The position numbers were made by a program, and so were the translations under genes. From Aeromicrobium sp. Root472D3 (lineage in GTDB: Bacteria > Actinomycetota > Actinomycetes > Propionibacteriales > Nocardioidaceae), in assembly GCF_001426485.1 (NCBI RefSeq), contig NZ_LMET01000001.1, positions 562,992 to 626,991 of the forward strand: a stretch of 64,000 bases of DNA, written 5' to 3'. Each line of letters begins with the position of its first letter. The stretch's first letter is position 1. The notes beneath the pieces were generated by a model. It ran no database searches. It was not told the origin of the DNA and was given only the letters and a program-made list of their open reading frames with translations. Shown here in pieces: positions 41,158-49,436 of this stretch.

Positions 41158-42063
41158 ATGACTTCTCTCGACTTCGGACCACTCGTCCTCGGCGGCAACA
41201 CGTTCGGCTGGACGTCCTCGCCGTCCGAGAGCCACGCCGTGCTCGACGCCTTCGTCGACGCGGGCGGACGCTCGATCGACACCGCGGACGTCTACTCGGT
41301 CTGGGTGCCGGGCAACACCGGCGGCGACTCCGAGCGGATCATCGGCGACTGGTTGGCGTCCCGCGGACGTCGCGACGACGTGTCGATCGCGACGAAGGTG
41401 TTCTCGCTGCCCGACCGTCCGGGCCTGTCGCCCGACAACGTCCGGGCCGCCGTCGACGAGTCGCTGACGCGTCTGCGCACCGACCGGATCGACCTCTACT
41501 ACGCGCATCGCGACGACCAGGACGTCCCGCAGGAGGAGTACGTCGGCGTGTTCGACGAGCTCGTGACGGCGGGCAAGGTCGTCGAGGTCGGCGCGTCGAA
41601 CTTCGACGCCGGGCGCCTGCGCAGCGCCGTCGAGGTCGCCGACGGTGCCGGTCAGGTGCGCTTCACCGTCGCGCAGGACCACTTCAACCTCGTCGAGCGC
41701 GACTACGCCGAGACGCTGGCCCCGACGGTCGCCGAGCTGGGGATCGTCGAGCTGCCCTACTACGCGCTCGCCTCGGGCTTCCTGACCGGCAAGTACCGAC
41801 CGGGCACGTCGGTCGACTCGACCCGCGCCGAGGGCGCCGCCGCCTACCTCGAGGACGACCGCAACGTCGCGCTGCTCGAGACCCTCGACGCGATCGCCGC
41901 CGACCACTCGGTCGGCGTCACGGCGGTGGCCCTGGCCTGGTTGCGCCAGCAGCCGACCGTCGCGGCGCCCGTCGCGAGCGCCCGCACGGTCGAGCAGCTC
42001 GCCGCGCTGGTGGCGTCGTTCGACCTGACCCTCACCGACGAGGAGCTCGCCCGCCTGGCCTGA
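41158..42063 (+). CDS. Aldo/keto reductase
   Basis: The 301-residue TIM-barrel protein has GNTFGWTSSPSESHAVLDAFVDAGG, then IDTADVYSVW (catalytic Asp/Tyr region near 42), DRIDLYYAHRDD (His near 118), VGASNF and the C-terminal cofactor segment PVASARTVEQLAALVASF. It belongs to the AKR group close to YajO/general stress proteins and uses NADPH. It starts 28 bases after the TetR stop and could be part of the same regulated unit. The substrate is unknown. Confidence 0.88.
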   Translation: MTSLDFGPLVLGGNTFGWTSSPSESHAVLDAFVDAGGRSIDTADVYSVWVPGNTGGDSERIIGDWLASRGRRDDVSIATKVFSLPDRPGLSPDNVRAAVDESLTRLRTDRIDLYYAHRDDQDVPQEEYVGVFDELVTAGKVVEVGASNFDAGRLRSAVEVADGAGQVRFTVAQDHFNLVERDYAETLAPTVAELGIVELPYYALASGFLTGKYRPGTSVDSTRAEGAAAYLEDDRNVALLETLDAIAADHSVGVTAVALAWLRQQPTVAAPVASARTVEQLAALVASFDLTLTDEELARLA

Positions 42064-42064
42064 G

Positions 42065-43246
42065 TCAGTCGCGGTCGATGGGGCACGACATGCAGCGGGG
42101 CCCGCCACGCCCCGAGCCCAGCTGGTCGCCACTGATCGTGATGACCTCGATGCCGTGCTCCTCGAGCCGCGCGTTGGTCTGCTCGTTGCGCTCGTAGGCG
42201 ACCGCGAGCCGGGCGTTGATCGCGAGGGTGTTGTTGCCGTCGTCCCACTGCTCGCGCTCGGCGGTGACGGGGTCGAGACCGGTGTCGATCTGGTGGAGCG
42301 TCTCGATGCCCATCGCGGCGGCGGCCCCCGCGAAGAACGAGGTCTCGGCGCCGATGACGAAGCCGTCGTCACCCCACGTCAGGGGGACGGAGCGCAGGGT
42401 GTCGGACATGGTCGGGTAGATCACGACGGTGTCGACGTCGACCATCGTCACGATCGTGTCGAGGTGCATCGTGGCGCGCTCCTGCGCGATCGGCACCGCC
42501 AGCACGGTGTGCGCGAGGCCCTCGGACAGCACCTGCTGCGCGAACCGCTCGAGACCGGCGGGGGTCGTCCGCTCGCCGATGCCGACCGCGATGACGCCGG
42601 GTGAGAGCTCGAGGACGTCGCCGCCCTCGAGGTGCTCCAGGTGGGGACCATGGACGATCGGGGTGCCGGCGAACCGCTCGTGGTGGCGGTAGATCAGCCC
42701 GGTCAGCTGCGTCTCGCGCACCCGCGCGGGCATCGCGAGGCTCGTGACGGCGACGCGGTCGCGCAGCCACACCGACGAGTCGCGGGTGAACAGCAGGTTG
42801 GGCAGCGGGTTGATGAGGAAGTCCTCGGGCTGCATCAGCTGGTGCGCGGCGCTGCCGTCGAGGTGCACCTCGTCGTTGCGCAGGCCGGCCATCAGCGTCT
42901 CGGCCAGCTGCGCCGGATCGGCGTCGGCGAGCTTCGCGCCGATCAGTGCCTGCAGGCTCGGGCCGACGAACAGGCCCTTGAGCGTGCTGTCGATGATCTC
43001 GTCGCGGGCGGCGTCGATCGCGAGGGTCTGCGTCAGCAGCTCCGTCAGGTACAGCACCTCGACGTCGTGGTCGCGCAGGGCCTGCGCGAACGCGTCGTGC
43101 TCCTCCTGCGCGCGGCCGAGCCACGGGATGCCGTCGAACAGCAGCTGGTCGTTGTTGCGCGGCGTCAGCCGTCCGAGCTCGGGCCCGGGACGGTGCAGCA
43201 TGACCGTGCGCAGGCGTCCGACTTCACTGTCCGCTCCGAGAGGCAT
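42065..43246 (-). CDS. arcA: Arginine deiminase
   Basis: The 393-residue enzyme has the full family pattern: GADSEVGRLRTVMLHRPGPEL at the start (in parts), LLFTRDSSVWL near residue 155, LEGGDVLELSPGV near 210 and the catalytic Cys in GPRCMSCPIDRD at the very end. It converts arginine to citrulline and ammonia. No arcB, arcC or arcD gene accompanies it, so ATP from carbamoyl phosphate would need genes elsewhere, or the role is acid or nitrogen handling. It lies 28 bases downstream of secreted-family copy 1 on the same strand and may receive readthrough. Confidence 0.93.
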   Translation of the reverse strand: MPLGADSEVGRLRTVMLHRPGPELGRLTPRNNDQLLFDGIPWLGRAQEEHDAFAQALRDHDVEVLYLTELLTQTLAIDAARDEIIDSTLKGLFVGPSLQALIGAKLADADPAQLAETLMAGLRNDEVHLDGSAAHQLMQPEDFLINPLPNLLFTRDSSVWLRDRVAVTSLAMPARVRETQLTGLIYRHHERFAGTPIVHGPHLEHLEGGDVLELSPGVIAVGIGERTTPAGLERFAQQVLSEGLAHTVLAVPIAQERATMHLDTIVTMVDVDTVVIYPTMSDTLRSVPLTWGDDGFVIGAETSFFAGAAAAMGIETLHQIDTGLDPVTAEREQWDDGNNTLAINARLAVAYERNEQTNARLEEHGIEVITISGDQLGSGRGGPRCMSCPIDRD

Positions 43247-43274
43247 GACGACAGCCTAGTGAGGGGTGGGGTCG

Positions 43275-44132
43275 TCAGTAGATCTCCTCGTAGTTGGACG
43301 CCTTCACGGTGAACGCCTCCGACTCGACGTCCGTGTGTCCGGTCCGTTTGATCACGAAGGTGCGGGTCGCCCTCAGATAGACCTTCTCGGCACGAGCTCG
43401 GCTCGCCCGGTAGCGCTTGAGTGCCCCGGCCTTCTTGGCCTTGCTCCCGTGGGCCGCCTTGACGGCCTTCTTGTAGGTCCGCTTCGCTGAGGCGTTGGAC
43501 TTCACCAGTGTGGCCCGTGCGGTCTTGAGCTGCTTCTTCGTCTTCGGGGTCTCCACCCGTGACTCGACGGTCGTGTGGACGGTTCGCTGCGACGAGCCGG
43601 CCGCGGTCAGGTACGCGGCGCTGACGTAGCGGTCGCGCGGGACGCTGAGCACCGTGGTCAGCTGGACGGATCCGGACATCAGTCCCTTGAGCTCGCGCGT
43701 CTCCGTGTAGCCCATCTCGACGCCGAAGGTGTAGGACCCGGACAGTCGGTGCTCGCTGCTGGTCGAGGGTGTGATCGCAGCGAACGCGCAGATGCGCGAC
43801 GTGGTCGAGCCGGAGCCGTCCGGCTCGACGATCGCCGCTCGCACGACGAGCCCGGTCACGCCTGGTCCGTCCACGGAGCTGGCACGCCACTGGTAGAGCT
43901 GGGCCGCGCCGTCGAGGTCGGCGGCGCAGGCCCGTCCGACGATCTGACGCACCGCTGCGTCAGTGGCCGGGCCGGTGGCGATGTCGGGCTCGCGGATGCC
44001 CGCGGCGGCCGTCAGGATCGAGTCGCGGGTGACGCCGGTGCTGCCGTTCGCCGCCGCCGGACCGGAGACTGCTGCGGTCGCGACCAGCAGACTGGTCGTC
44101 AGGAGGGCGATCGACGACATGGTTCGGTGCAC
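43275..44132 (-). CDS. Secreted Lys/Ala-hairpin family protein, copy 1
   Basis: The 285-residue protein has a signal peptide (SSIALLTTSLLVATAAVSGPAAA), then GVTRDSILTAAAGIRE, Cys69 and Cys115. A 60-residue Lys/Ala/Tyr-rich helical pair follows (about 190-255, including AKRTYKKAVKAAHGSKAKKA), and the end reads EAFTVKASNYEEIY. It is the most diverged full-length copy: the SGDV motif reads VLSVPRD. GTG 44132 has GGAG five bases upstream and is preferred over ATG 44120. Function unknown; the basic helical pair suggests binding to an acidic polymer. It is last in the row of eight. Confidence 0.8.
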   Translation of the reverse strand: MHRTMSSIALLTTSLLVATAAVSGPAAANGSTGVTRDSILTAAAGIREPDIATGPATDAAVRQIVGRACAADLDGAAQLYQWRASSVDGPGVTGLVVRAAIVEPDGSGSTTSRICAFAAITPSTSSEHRLSGSYTFGVEMGYTETRELKGLMSGSVQLTTVLSVPRDRYVSAAYLTAAGSSQRTVHTTVESRVETPKTKKQLKTARATLVKSNASAKRTYKKAVKAAHGSKAKKAGALKRYRASRARAEKVYLRATRTFVIKRTGHTDVESEAFTVKASNYEEIY

Positions 44133-44150
44133 GGGTGCTCCTTCGTTGTC

Positions 44151-44164
44151 GGGCCGCGCGGCCC
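44151..44164 (-). promoter_or_regulatory. Leader hairpin of family copy 1
   Basis: GGGCCGCGCGGCCC is a perfect palindrome immediately upstream of the ribosome binding site of copy 1. Equivalent hairpins precede copies 3, 4 and 7. Confidence 0.5.
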
Positions 44165-44242
44165 ACCACAGTGTGACGGTCGACCCGGTCATCGTCGGTC
44201 GACGGGGTGACACGTGCGACTGCGTGGGACGTGGTGGCCAGG

Positions 44243-45058
44243 TCACCCGACGGGGGCCCAGCCGACGTCGGTCGAGATGACGGTGGTGGGCGCGCTGGCG
44301 CTGACCGCGGCTGCGCTCCTCGTGGCGCCCGCGGGTGCGGCGCCTGCGGGCACGTCGGCGATCGCCGCCCGGTAGGCGGCCTTCGCCCGCGCACGCCGCA
44401 CGTCGTAGGACTTCTTGGCAGCGACCCTCTTCCGCTTGCTCCTGCCGGCCTTCTTGCGGGCCTTGGCGTACTTGGTCCGCGCGTTCTTGAGCGCGGCGTC
44501 GTACGTCCTCCTCGCGGCGGCCAGCTCGGCGGCCGTGCGGGGCGTCGACGTCGGGGCGGGCGTGGACGGCGACGGCGTCGGCGTGGACGGGGTCGGCGTC
44601 GGCGTCGGCGTCGGCTCGACGCTGACCGACGTCAGCGACACCTCCAGCACCCCCGAGTCCGAGACGTCGACGGGCGTCGACACGTGCACGTCGCCCGACA
44701 GCGTCGAGGTGTGCAGCGTCCGCGCCCCGTCGGCGGCGTCGACCGGCAGGCCGCTGACGACGACCGACCCGTCGAGCTGGTCGCCGTCGGAGGTGGGGGC
44801 CAGTGCGACGGTCGCCAGCGACCGGGTCTGCACGCTGTCGGTGCGCGTCAACGAGACGTCGATCAGCACGCCCGTCACGGACGCGTCGGCGGGCGTCGGG
44901 TAGGCGGTGTAGTCGACGAGATCGCCGCCGACCGACACGGCGCTCGCGACGATGTCCCGCACCAGGCGGTCCAGCTTCGCCTCGGCCGTGGCGTCGGGTT
45001 CGGTCGCGCGGAGCCCGGACGCGGCCTCGAGCACCATCGCGCGGGTCACGGACGTCAT
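44243..45058 (-). pseudogene. Secreted Lys/Ala-hairpin family, copy 2: mature part, frameshifted from its signal peptide
   Basis: This 271-codon frame encodes everything except the signal peptide: SVTRAMVLEAASGLR, SGDVHVS, a Pro/Thr-rich linker (PTPTPTPTPSTPTPS) unique to this copy, and the helical pair ending KKSYDVRRARAKAAYRAAIA. It contains no Cys, although all other copies have the conserved pair. The signal peptide lies in another frame at 45055-45213; a C5 run at 45063-45067 marks the shift, and one extra C would join them. The ATGA overlap could allow coupled translation of a cytosolic fragment. Either a decaying copy or a sequencing error in the run. Confidence 0.7.
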
Positions 45059-45213
45059 GGCAGGGGGTCCACCGGCGGCGCCGTCTGCGACGCCACCTCG
45101 ACGGCTCCCTGGTCGACCTCGGCGGCGGACACCTTGACGGGTGCGACGGCGACGGCTAGTGCGAGCCCGCTCGCCGACAGCATGAGCAGGGGACGCGTGA
45201 TGAGACGGTTCAT
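45055..45213 (-). pseudogene. Secreted Lys/Ala-hairpin family, copy 2: signal-peptide fragment
   Basis: A 52-codon frame, MNRLITRPLLMLSASGLALA followed by VAVAPVKVSA and a short mature start ending PPVDPLP, is a complete Sec signal with an Ala-x-Ala-like site. GGGAGAAGA precedes the ATG. It stops inside an ATGA overlap with the mature-domain frame, so it is almost certainly the severed 5' end of copy 2. Confidence 0.7.
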
Positions 45214-45329
45214 TCTTCTCCCAAGGAATGAGGCCGCGAACGGCAGACGAGCCACGACTCCCGGGGTGGCCCACGACCATGATCCACCAGATCGCGCGCT
45301 CGGGGGCACATCCGCCCAAAGTCGCACCC

Positions 45330-45379
45330 CTGCGGACGGTCGCGCCTCGAGCACGCGCTCGAGGCGGGACCGTCCGCAG
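45330..45379 (-). terminator. Strong hairpin after family copy 3
   Basis: A 23-bp stem with a single mismatch (45330-45352 with 45357-45379, loop ACGC) starts nine bases after the copy 3 stop. It is the longest stem in the window and should end or insulate the copy 3 transcript. Confidence 0.75.
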
Positions 45380-45387
45380 GTGACAGG

Positions 45388-46245
45388 TCAGAACAGCAGG
45401 TTGCTCTGCTCGGCCTTCGCCGTGAAGGGTCGGGTCTCCGTGACCGTCTTGGTCTTCCTGACGATCTTGTAGCCGGCGATGGCGTACCGATAGGTCGCCT
45501 TGGCGGCCTTCTTCTTGGCCGAGAAGCTCTTCTGCGCGGCCTTCTTCTTGGCCTTGCTGCTGCCGGCCTTGGCCAGGGCCTTCTTGTACGACGTCTTGAG
45601 TGCCTTCAGCTTCTTGTCGTACTTCTTCTTGGCGGCCTTCTTCTGCGTGGACGTCTTCTTGTCCTTGACCTTCGTCGACGTGCGCACGGTGCTCGTCTTG
45701 CTCGCGGCCCCGCTGGCGGAGTACGTGCTGCCGGTGACAGCCGTGAAGTTGGGGATGGTGTTGATCGCAGAGACCGACACGTCCCCCGACAGTGTCGTCT
45801 GGGCCTGTGCCGGCGACGAGCTCGTCGTGATCGACAAGGTGGCCTGGCCGCTGAGCGTGAACCCGGGTGCGGTCGGCGCGATGACTCCCACCACGCACTG
45901 ACGGATGGGCTGTCCGGACAAGCTGACGAAGCCGCTGATGGAGACGCCGTCCGCCGTCGCGCTGGGGGTGACCGCGGCGACCGACGTGACGAACAGGCCG
46001 TTCTCGGTGGTGGTGATGCTCTCGCCCGTGGTGAGCGCGCACTCGCGGCTCAGGATGTCGCGGGCCGCCGTTCGCGTCGCCGCGGCCGTCGCATCGACGC
46101 GAGCGGCTGCGGCGAGCGAGAGGACCGCGTCGCGGGTGATGCCGGACGGCGTCGCGGCGGTGGCGGGTGCGGCGACCAGGGCGACCGAGCCGATGGCCAG
46201 TGACGCGACGGCGATCACGGACCGGGAGAGCAGGGATGAACGCAT
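45388..46245 (-). CDS. Secreted Lys/Ala-hairpin family protein, copy 3
   Basis: This 285-residue copy is the clearest family model. Residues 1-31 form a Sec signal (MRSSLLSRSVIAVASLAIGS to ATAA). GITRDAVLSLAAAARVD opens the mature part. Cys69 and Cys117 form the conserved pair, and SGDVSVS lies at 153-159. Residues 196-257 form two Lys/Ala-rich helices around the turn AKAGSSKAKKKAA, and the end reads TRPFTAKAEQ. AGGAG precedes ATG 46245. The product is exported; no enzyme motif is visible. A role at the cell wall or in binding a polyanion is conjecture. Confidence 0.83.
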   Translation of the reverse strand: MRSSLLSRSVIAVASLAIGSVALVAAPATAATPSGITRDAVLSLAAAARVDATAAATRTAARDILSRECALTTGESITTTENGLFVTSVAAVTPSATADGVSISGFVSLSGQPIRQCVVGVIAPTAPGFTLSGQATLSITTSSSPAQAQTTLSGDVSVSAINTIPNFTAVTGSTYSASGAASKTSTVRTSTKVKDKKTSTQKKAAKKKYDKKLKALKTSYKKALAKAGSSKAKKKAAQKSFSAKKKAAKATYRYAIAGYKIVRKTKTVTETRPFTAKAEQSNLLF

Positions 46246-46264
46246 GAGGCTCCTAGGAGGTGAC

Positions 46265-46282
46265 GTGGGTCACTCGACCCAC
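46265..46282 (-). promoter_or_regulatory. Leader hairpin of family copy 3
   Basis: GTGGGTC (46265-46271) and GACCCAC (46276-46282) form a seven-bp stem in the 5' leader, just upstream of the ribosome binding site, at the same place as in copies 1, 4 and 7. Confidence 0.5.
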
Positions 46283-46331
46283 CGACGATCATGCGCTTTC
46301 CGTTGCGTTGCCGGGCCAGAACGCCGGAAGG

Positions 46332-46344
46332 TCATCCGGACGAG
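46332..46344 (-). promoter_or_regulatory. Shared upstream box of family copy 3
   Basis: Read on the minus strand, CTCGTCCGGATGA lies 87-99 bases before the start. It matches the CT-GTC...GGATGA element found at nearly the same distance before copies 4, 7 and 8. It is probably part of a common promoter or regulator site. Confidence 0.4.
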
Positions 46345-46376
46345 CCATGTCGGGTGGTCAGCCCGGGTACCCCGCC

Positions 46377-47246
46377 TCAGAGCCCGGTCTGCGCGGGCGG
46401 GGCGGGGGCCGTGCGCTTGGCCACGACGGTGAAGTCGCTGAACTGCGTGACCGCGCTCGTCCGCGTCCGCGTCACCAGGCGAGGGGCGACCGCCTTGGCG
46501 TAGGTCGTCCGGGCCGCGACGATCCTGGCGCGGTAGGCCCTCTTGGCGGAGGCCTTCTTCCGGGCGCTGCCGTCGGCCTTCTCGACCGCCTTCTTGTAGG
46601 CCTTCCTGGCCTTCTGGGCGCTCGCGTCGTAGGTGTTCCGCGCCCTTGTCCTTGCGTTGGCCGTGGGCTCGACCCTGACCCGGTCGGTGGTCGTCGTGGT
46701 CACCGTCCTGGAGGCCCTCCCCGTCGCGGTGTACGAGAAGCCGTCGCTGAATCGTGTCGCATTCGTGAGGACGATGACCGACACGTCGCCGGACAGGGGC
46801 ACGGACGGTGCCTGCTGGATCGAGTCGCCGGCGACGACGTCCAGCGTCGCGGTGCCTGTCAGCGTGGCGCCGTCGGCGGTGGGCGCCACGAGGCCCAGCG
46901 CGCACTCGCGCAGGACGGTGAGGCCGTTGCGGACCTCGGCGTCCAGGTAGACGCCGTCGACCCCGGCGATGGGCGTGACGGCCCGGACGAAATTCACGTC
47001 GGCGACGTCGACGGACTCGCCGGAGGCCAGGCCGCACTCGCGGGTCAGAACCTGGGCGGCCGCCGTGCGGGTCGTCCGTGACGGCGCGCTGGCGTCGGCA
47101 CGAGCTGCGGACGCCAGCGACAGGACGGCGTCGCGGGTCGTGCCGGACGGGGTGGCGGCGGTCGCGGGAGCGACGGCCAGGGCGGCTGAGGCGACCGACG
47201 ACGAGGCGACGGCGATCAGGGCTCGGGACAGCAGGGATGAACGCAT
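46377..47246 (-). CDS. Secreted Lys/Ala-hairpin family protein, copy 4
   Basis: The 289-residue protein has the family signal peptide (MRSSLLSRALIAVASSSVAS), GTTRDAVLSLASAARAD, Cys71 and Cys115. It has SGDVSVI near 153, the helical pair ARKAYKKAVEKADGSARKKA and the end QFSDFTVVAKR. It finishes with a Pro/Ala tail (TAPAPPAQTGL) not seen in other copies. Start ATG 47246 follows CCAAGGAGCACC, shared almost exactly with copy 7. It closely resembles copy 3 in its N-terminal half, suggesting a recent duplication. Exported, function unknown. Confidence 0.83.
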   Translation of the reverse strand: MRSSLLSRALIAVASSSVASAALAVAPATAATPSGTTRDAVLSLASAARADASAPSRTTRTAAAQVLTRECGLASGESVDVADVNFVRAVTPIAGVDGVYLDAEVRNGLTVLRECALGLVAPTADGATLTGTATLDVVAGDSIQQAPSVPLSGDVSVIVLTNATRFSDGFSYTATGRASRTVTTTTTDRVRVEPTANARTRARNTYDASAQKARKAYKKAVEKADGSARKKASAKRAYRARIVAARTTYAKAVAPRLVTRTRTSAVTQFSDFTVVAKRTAPAPPAQTGL

Positions 47247-47264
47247 GGTGCTCCTTGGGAGTGT

Positions 47265-47285
47265 GGTGGGCCGCACCGGCCCACC
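47265..47285 (-). promoter_or_regulatory. Leader hairpin of family copy 4
   Basis: GGTGGGCC (47265-47272) and GGCCCACC (47278-47285) form an eight-bp stem with a five-base loop directly upstream of the ribosome binding site. The surrounding leader (CGCATGCTGG before, CACTCCCAAGGAG after, minus strand) is conserved with copy 7. Confidence 0.55.
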
Positions 47286-47333
47286 GCCCAGCATGCGGTC
47301 GACCCGCCGGTGGGTCCGCCGGATGGGCAGAAC

Positions 47334-47350
47334 TCATCCCAAAGGACCAG
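47334..47350 (-). promoter_or_regulatory. Shared upstream box of family copy 4
   Basis: On the minus strand, CTGGTCCTTTGGGATGA lies 88-104 bases before the copy 4 start. It corresponds in sequence and distance to the boxes before copies 3, 7 and 8. Confidence 0.45.
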
Positions 47351-47381
47351 CCGAGGTGGTCACGATGGTCCCGGACGCGAC

Positions 47382-47414
47382 GATCCCGCCCGACGCGCGG
47401 CGCGGGGCGGGATC
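47382..47414 (-). terminator. Hairpin between family copies 5 and 4
   Basis: GATCCCGCCC (47382-47391) pairs perfectly with GGGCGGGATC (47405-47414). It lies 110 bases past the copy 5 stop and just upstream of the copy 4 box. The same GATCCCGCC stem sequence recurs in the hairpins after copies 6 and 8. Confidence 0.5.
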
Positions 47415-47523
47415 ATCGGGTGCGACGCAGGAGTCGACGTCTCCTGACTCCGACACCGAATCCGAGGACGGCGGGCGATCGCGCCGGCCTCGAGTCGGCA
47501 GCAGGATCGCCATGAGCGTTCCG

Positions 47524-48402
47524 TCAGACGGCGTCGCGGTAGTCCAGCGTCCCGCTCATCGACCACGGGGTGCGCGCGGTGTAGGTCTCCACGCGATCGA
47601 CGGCCCGTGACGTGGGCGCGATCGCGCGGGCATAGGCCTTCTTCGCGGCAGCAGTCTTCCGGGCCAGGACCTTCTTGGCCTTCTTGGTCTTGCCGGCCTT
47701 CTTGAACGTCTTCTTGGCGGTCTTCACGGCCTTGTCGTACTTCTTCTTGGCGGCCTTCTTCGCCTGAGCGCTCTTCGGCGTGGTGACGACGTCGCGCACC
47801 GTGCGCTGAGCCGGGGTGAGCTTGCTGGTCGACCCGGACGAGGTCAGGCTCGCGTCGGCGAACTCGGTGACCGTGGTGAACGTGGGCGTGCTGACGACGT
47901 ACTCACCGTTCAAGGAGCCCGTGACGGTCTTGAGCGGGTCCAGGGACGACGACTGACCGTCGGGGACGTCGGACGTGACGGCGAACGAGTAGGAGCCGTC
48001 GAACGTCGTGGACTGCTCGGACACGAGGAAGGCGAAGTTGCAGGTGCGCTCGTACACCGACTGGTCGTCGTCGAGGTTGATGTCGGCTGACACGAGGGCG
48101 GCCACCGGCCCAGCACCCGAGTCGAGGACGTTCAGAAGGACGACGTCGGAGTTGAGCGAGACGCTCTGGCCCGACACGTTGCACGTCTGGTCGGCCAGGG
48201 CCTCCATGGAGTCGATCAGGTCGTCCTCGGCGGCGAGGTCCGCGGTCGAGAACGTGCCGGGGCCGAGGTCGGCGACTGCTCGTGCGGCTGCGGCGCTGAC
48301 GGTGCTCTCGGTGCTGGCTGAGGCGGGCATGGCCAGGGCCGTGGCTGCGACGGCGAGAGTCGCGGTCGCCGCTGCGACGCGAACGAGGTGGGGGATGGGC
48401 AT
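47524..48402 (-). CDS. Secreted Lys/Ala-hairpin family protein, copy 5
   Basis: The 292-residue protein has a different signal peptide (MPIPHLVRVAAATATLAVAA to ASAS) and lacks the TRxxVL start, but keeps Cys74 and Cys121. Its Lys/Ala helical pair is especially dense (AKKAAKKKYDKAVKTAKKTF, then KKAGKTKKAKKVLARKTAAA), with a shorter turn than other copies. The C-terminus runs into TPWSMSGTLDYRDAV. It is diverged but plainly homologous. GAAAGG precedes ATG 48402. Exported; function unknown. Confidence 0.8.
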   Translation of the reverse strand: MPIPHLVRVAAATATLAVAATALAMPASASTESTVSAAAARAVADLGPGTFSTADLAAEDDLIDSMEALADQTCNVSGQSVSLNSDVVLLNVLDSGAGPVAALVSADINLDDDQSVYERTCNFAFLVSEQSTTFDGSYSFAVTSDVPDGQSSSLDPLKTVTGSLNGEYVVSTPTFTTVTEFADASLTSSGSTSKLTPAQRTVRDVVTTPKSAQAKKAAKKKYDKAVKTAKKTFKKAGKTKKAKKVLARKTAAAKKAYARAIAPTSRAVDRVETYTARTPWSMSGTLDYRDAV

Positions 48403-48510
48403 GATGACCTTTCGAGGCGGGAGCGGGACGGCTCGGTCAAGGATGGACGGCCTGTCTCGTTCGCGAGGGGTTTTGCCTGGAAATGGGCCTTTCGGGCTAG
48501 GCCCGAACAC

Positions 48511-48548
48511 GACGATCCCGCCCGAGCGGGCGCTCGGGCGGGATCGTC
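48511..48548 (-). terminator. Strong hairpin after family copy 6
   Basis: A perfect 17-bp stem (48511-48527 with 48532-48548, loop GGGC) begins 12 bases past the copy 6 stop. Its outer part, GATCCCGCC, recurs in the hairpins after copies 5 and 8. Confidence 0.75.
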
Positions 48549-48559
48549 GGTGCTGCGGG

Positions 48560-49390
48560 TCAGCGCAGGCGGAGGTCCTGCGTCGTGAACGTGAACGCCG
48601 TCGTCGACGTGTTCGCGTTCTCGGTCACCACGATCGTCAGGGTGCCGGCCAGGGCGCGGTGGAGCGTGGCCTTGGCGGCCTTCTTGCGCGCCGCGTAGGC
48701 CTTGCGGGCGGCTGCCTTCTTGCTGCTGCTCCCGTCGGCCTTCTTCAGTGCCTTCGAGAGCTTGGCCTGCGCGGTGTCGATCGTCCGGTTGTAGGCCTTG
48801 TAGGCCGCCCGCTTGCGCTCGGTGCTCTTGGGAGTGACCACGCGCGAGGACGTCGTCGTCCTGGCCTGGGTCACCGTGACGTTGCCCGAGGCGGTCGCGA
48901 TCCCGTAGCCGTACGAGAGGTCGGTGACCGGGGCGGTCACGTAGACGTCTCCTGAGAGCGTGTAGTCGTGGCTCGTCGGTGCGGCGGCGCTGGAGCTGAA
49001 CTGCTGCTCGGCGAGCGTCGCAGTCCCTGACATCGTGCTCGACGACTTCTCGGTGGCGAAGCCGGCGAACGTGCAGGTCCGGCTGGGACCGTCGGCCGGA
49101 TCGACGAATGCCTCGGCGATGAAGCCGTCGACGCCCTCGGGCTGGTTCGTGGTGCGCAGCTCGATGTCGCGTCCGTCGTCGACGCCGATGCCGCAGATCT
49201 TCTCGACGAGGGCGAGGTTGCCGTCGGCGAACCGGTTGTCGTTGCGGATCTGGTCGGCGACGGTGAGCACGGCCTCGCGGCTCGTGCCGGTCGTGGTGTC
49301 GGCCGACGCGGGTGCTGCGGCCAGGGCGACGGAGCCGATGGCCAGTGACGCGACGGCGACGGCCGAACGGGTCAGGAGGGATGAGCGCAT
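48560..49390 (-). CDS. Secreted Lys/Ala-hairpin family protein, copy 6
   Basis: The 276-residue protein has the family signal peptide (MRSSLLTRSAVAVASLAIGS to ASADT), GTSREAVLTVADQIR, Cys66 and Cys106. It has SGDVYVT, the helical pair LSKALKKADGSSSKKAAARK and the end STTAFTFTTQDLRLR. Only 46 bases separate it from the end of copy 7 and no upstream box is present, so copies 7 and 6 are probably one transcript. That transcript would end at the 17-bp hairpin. Exported, function unknown. Confidence 0.83.
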   Translation of the reverse strand: MRSSLLTRSAVAVASLAIGSVALAAAPASADTTTGTSREAVLTVADQIRNDNRFADGNLALVEKICGIGVDDGRDIELRTTNQPEGVDGFIAEAFVDPADGPSRTCTFAGFATEKSSSTMSGTATLAEQQFSSSAAAPTSHDYTLSGDVYVTAPVTDLSYGYGIATASGNVTVTQARTTTSSRVVTPKSTERKRAAYKAYNRTIDTAQAKLSKALKKADGSSSKKAAARKAYAARKKAAKATLHRALAGTLTIVVTENANTSTTAFTFTTQDLRLR

Positions 49391-49436
49391 GGTGGTCCTT
49401 CGGGAGTGAGGTGTCGGGGTGCGGTGCATGGCGGTG

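Noticed and set aside
44600..44700. Possible CRISPR- or minisatellite-like GTCGGCGTCGGCGTC repeats
   Set aside because: They encode the Pro/Thr linker of family copy 2; the short in-frame codon repeats have no spacers.
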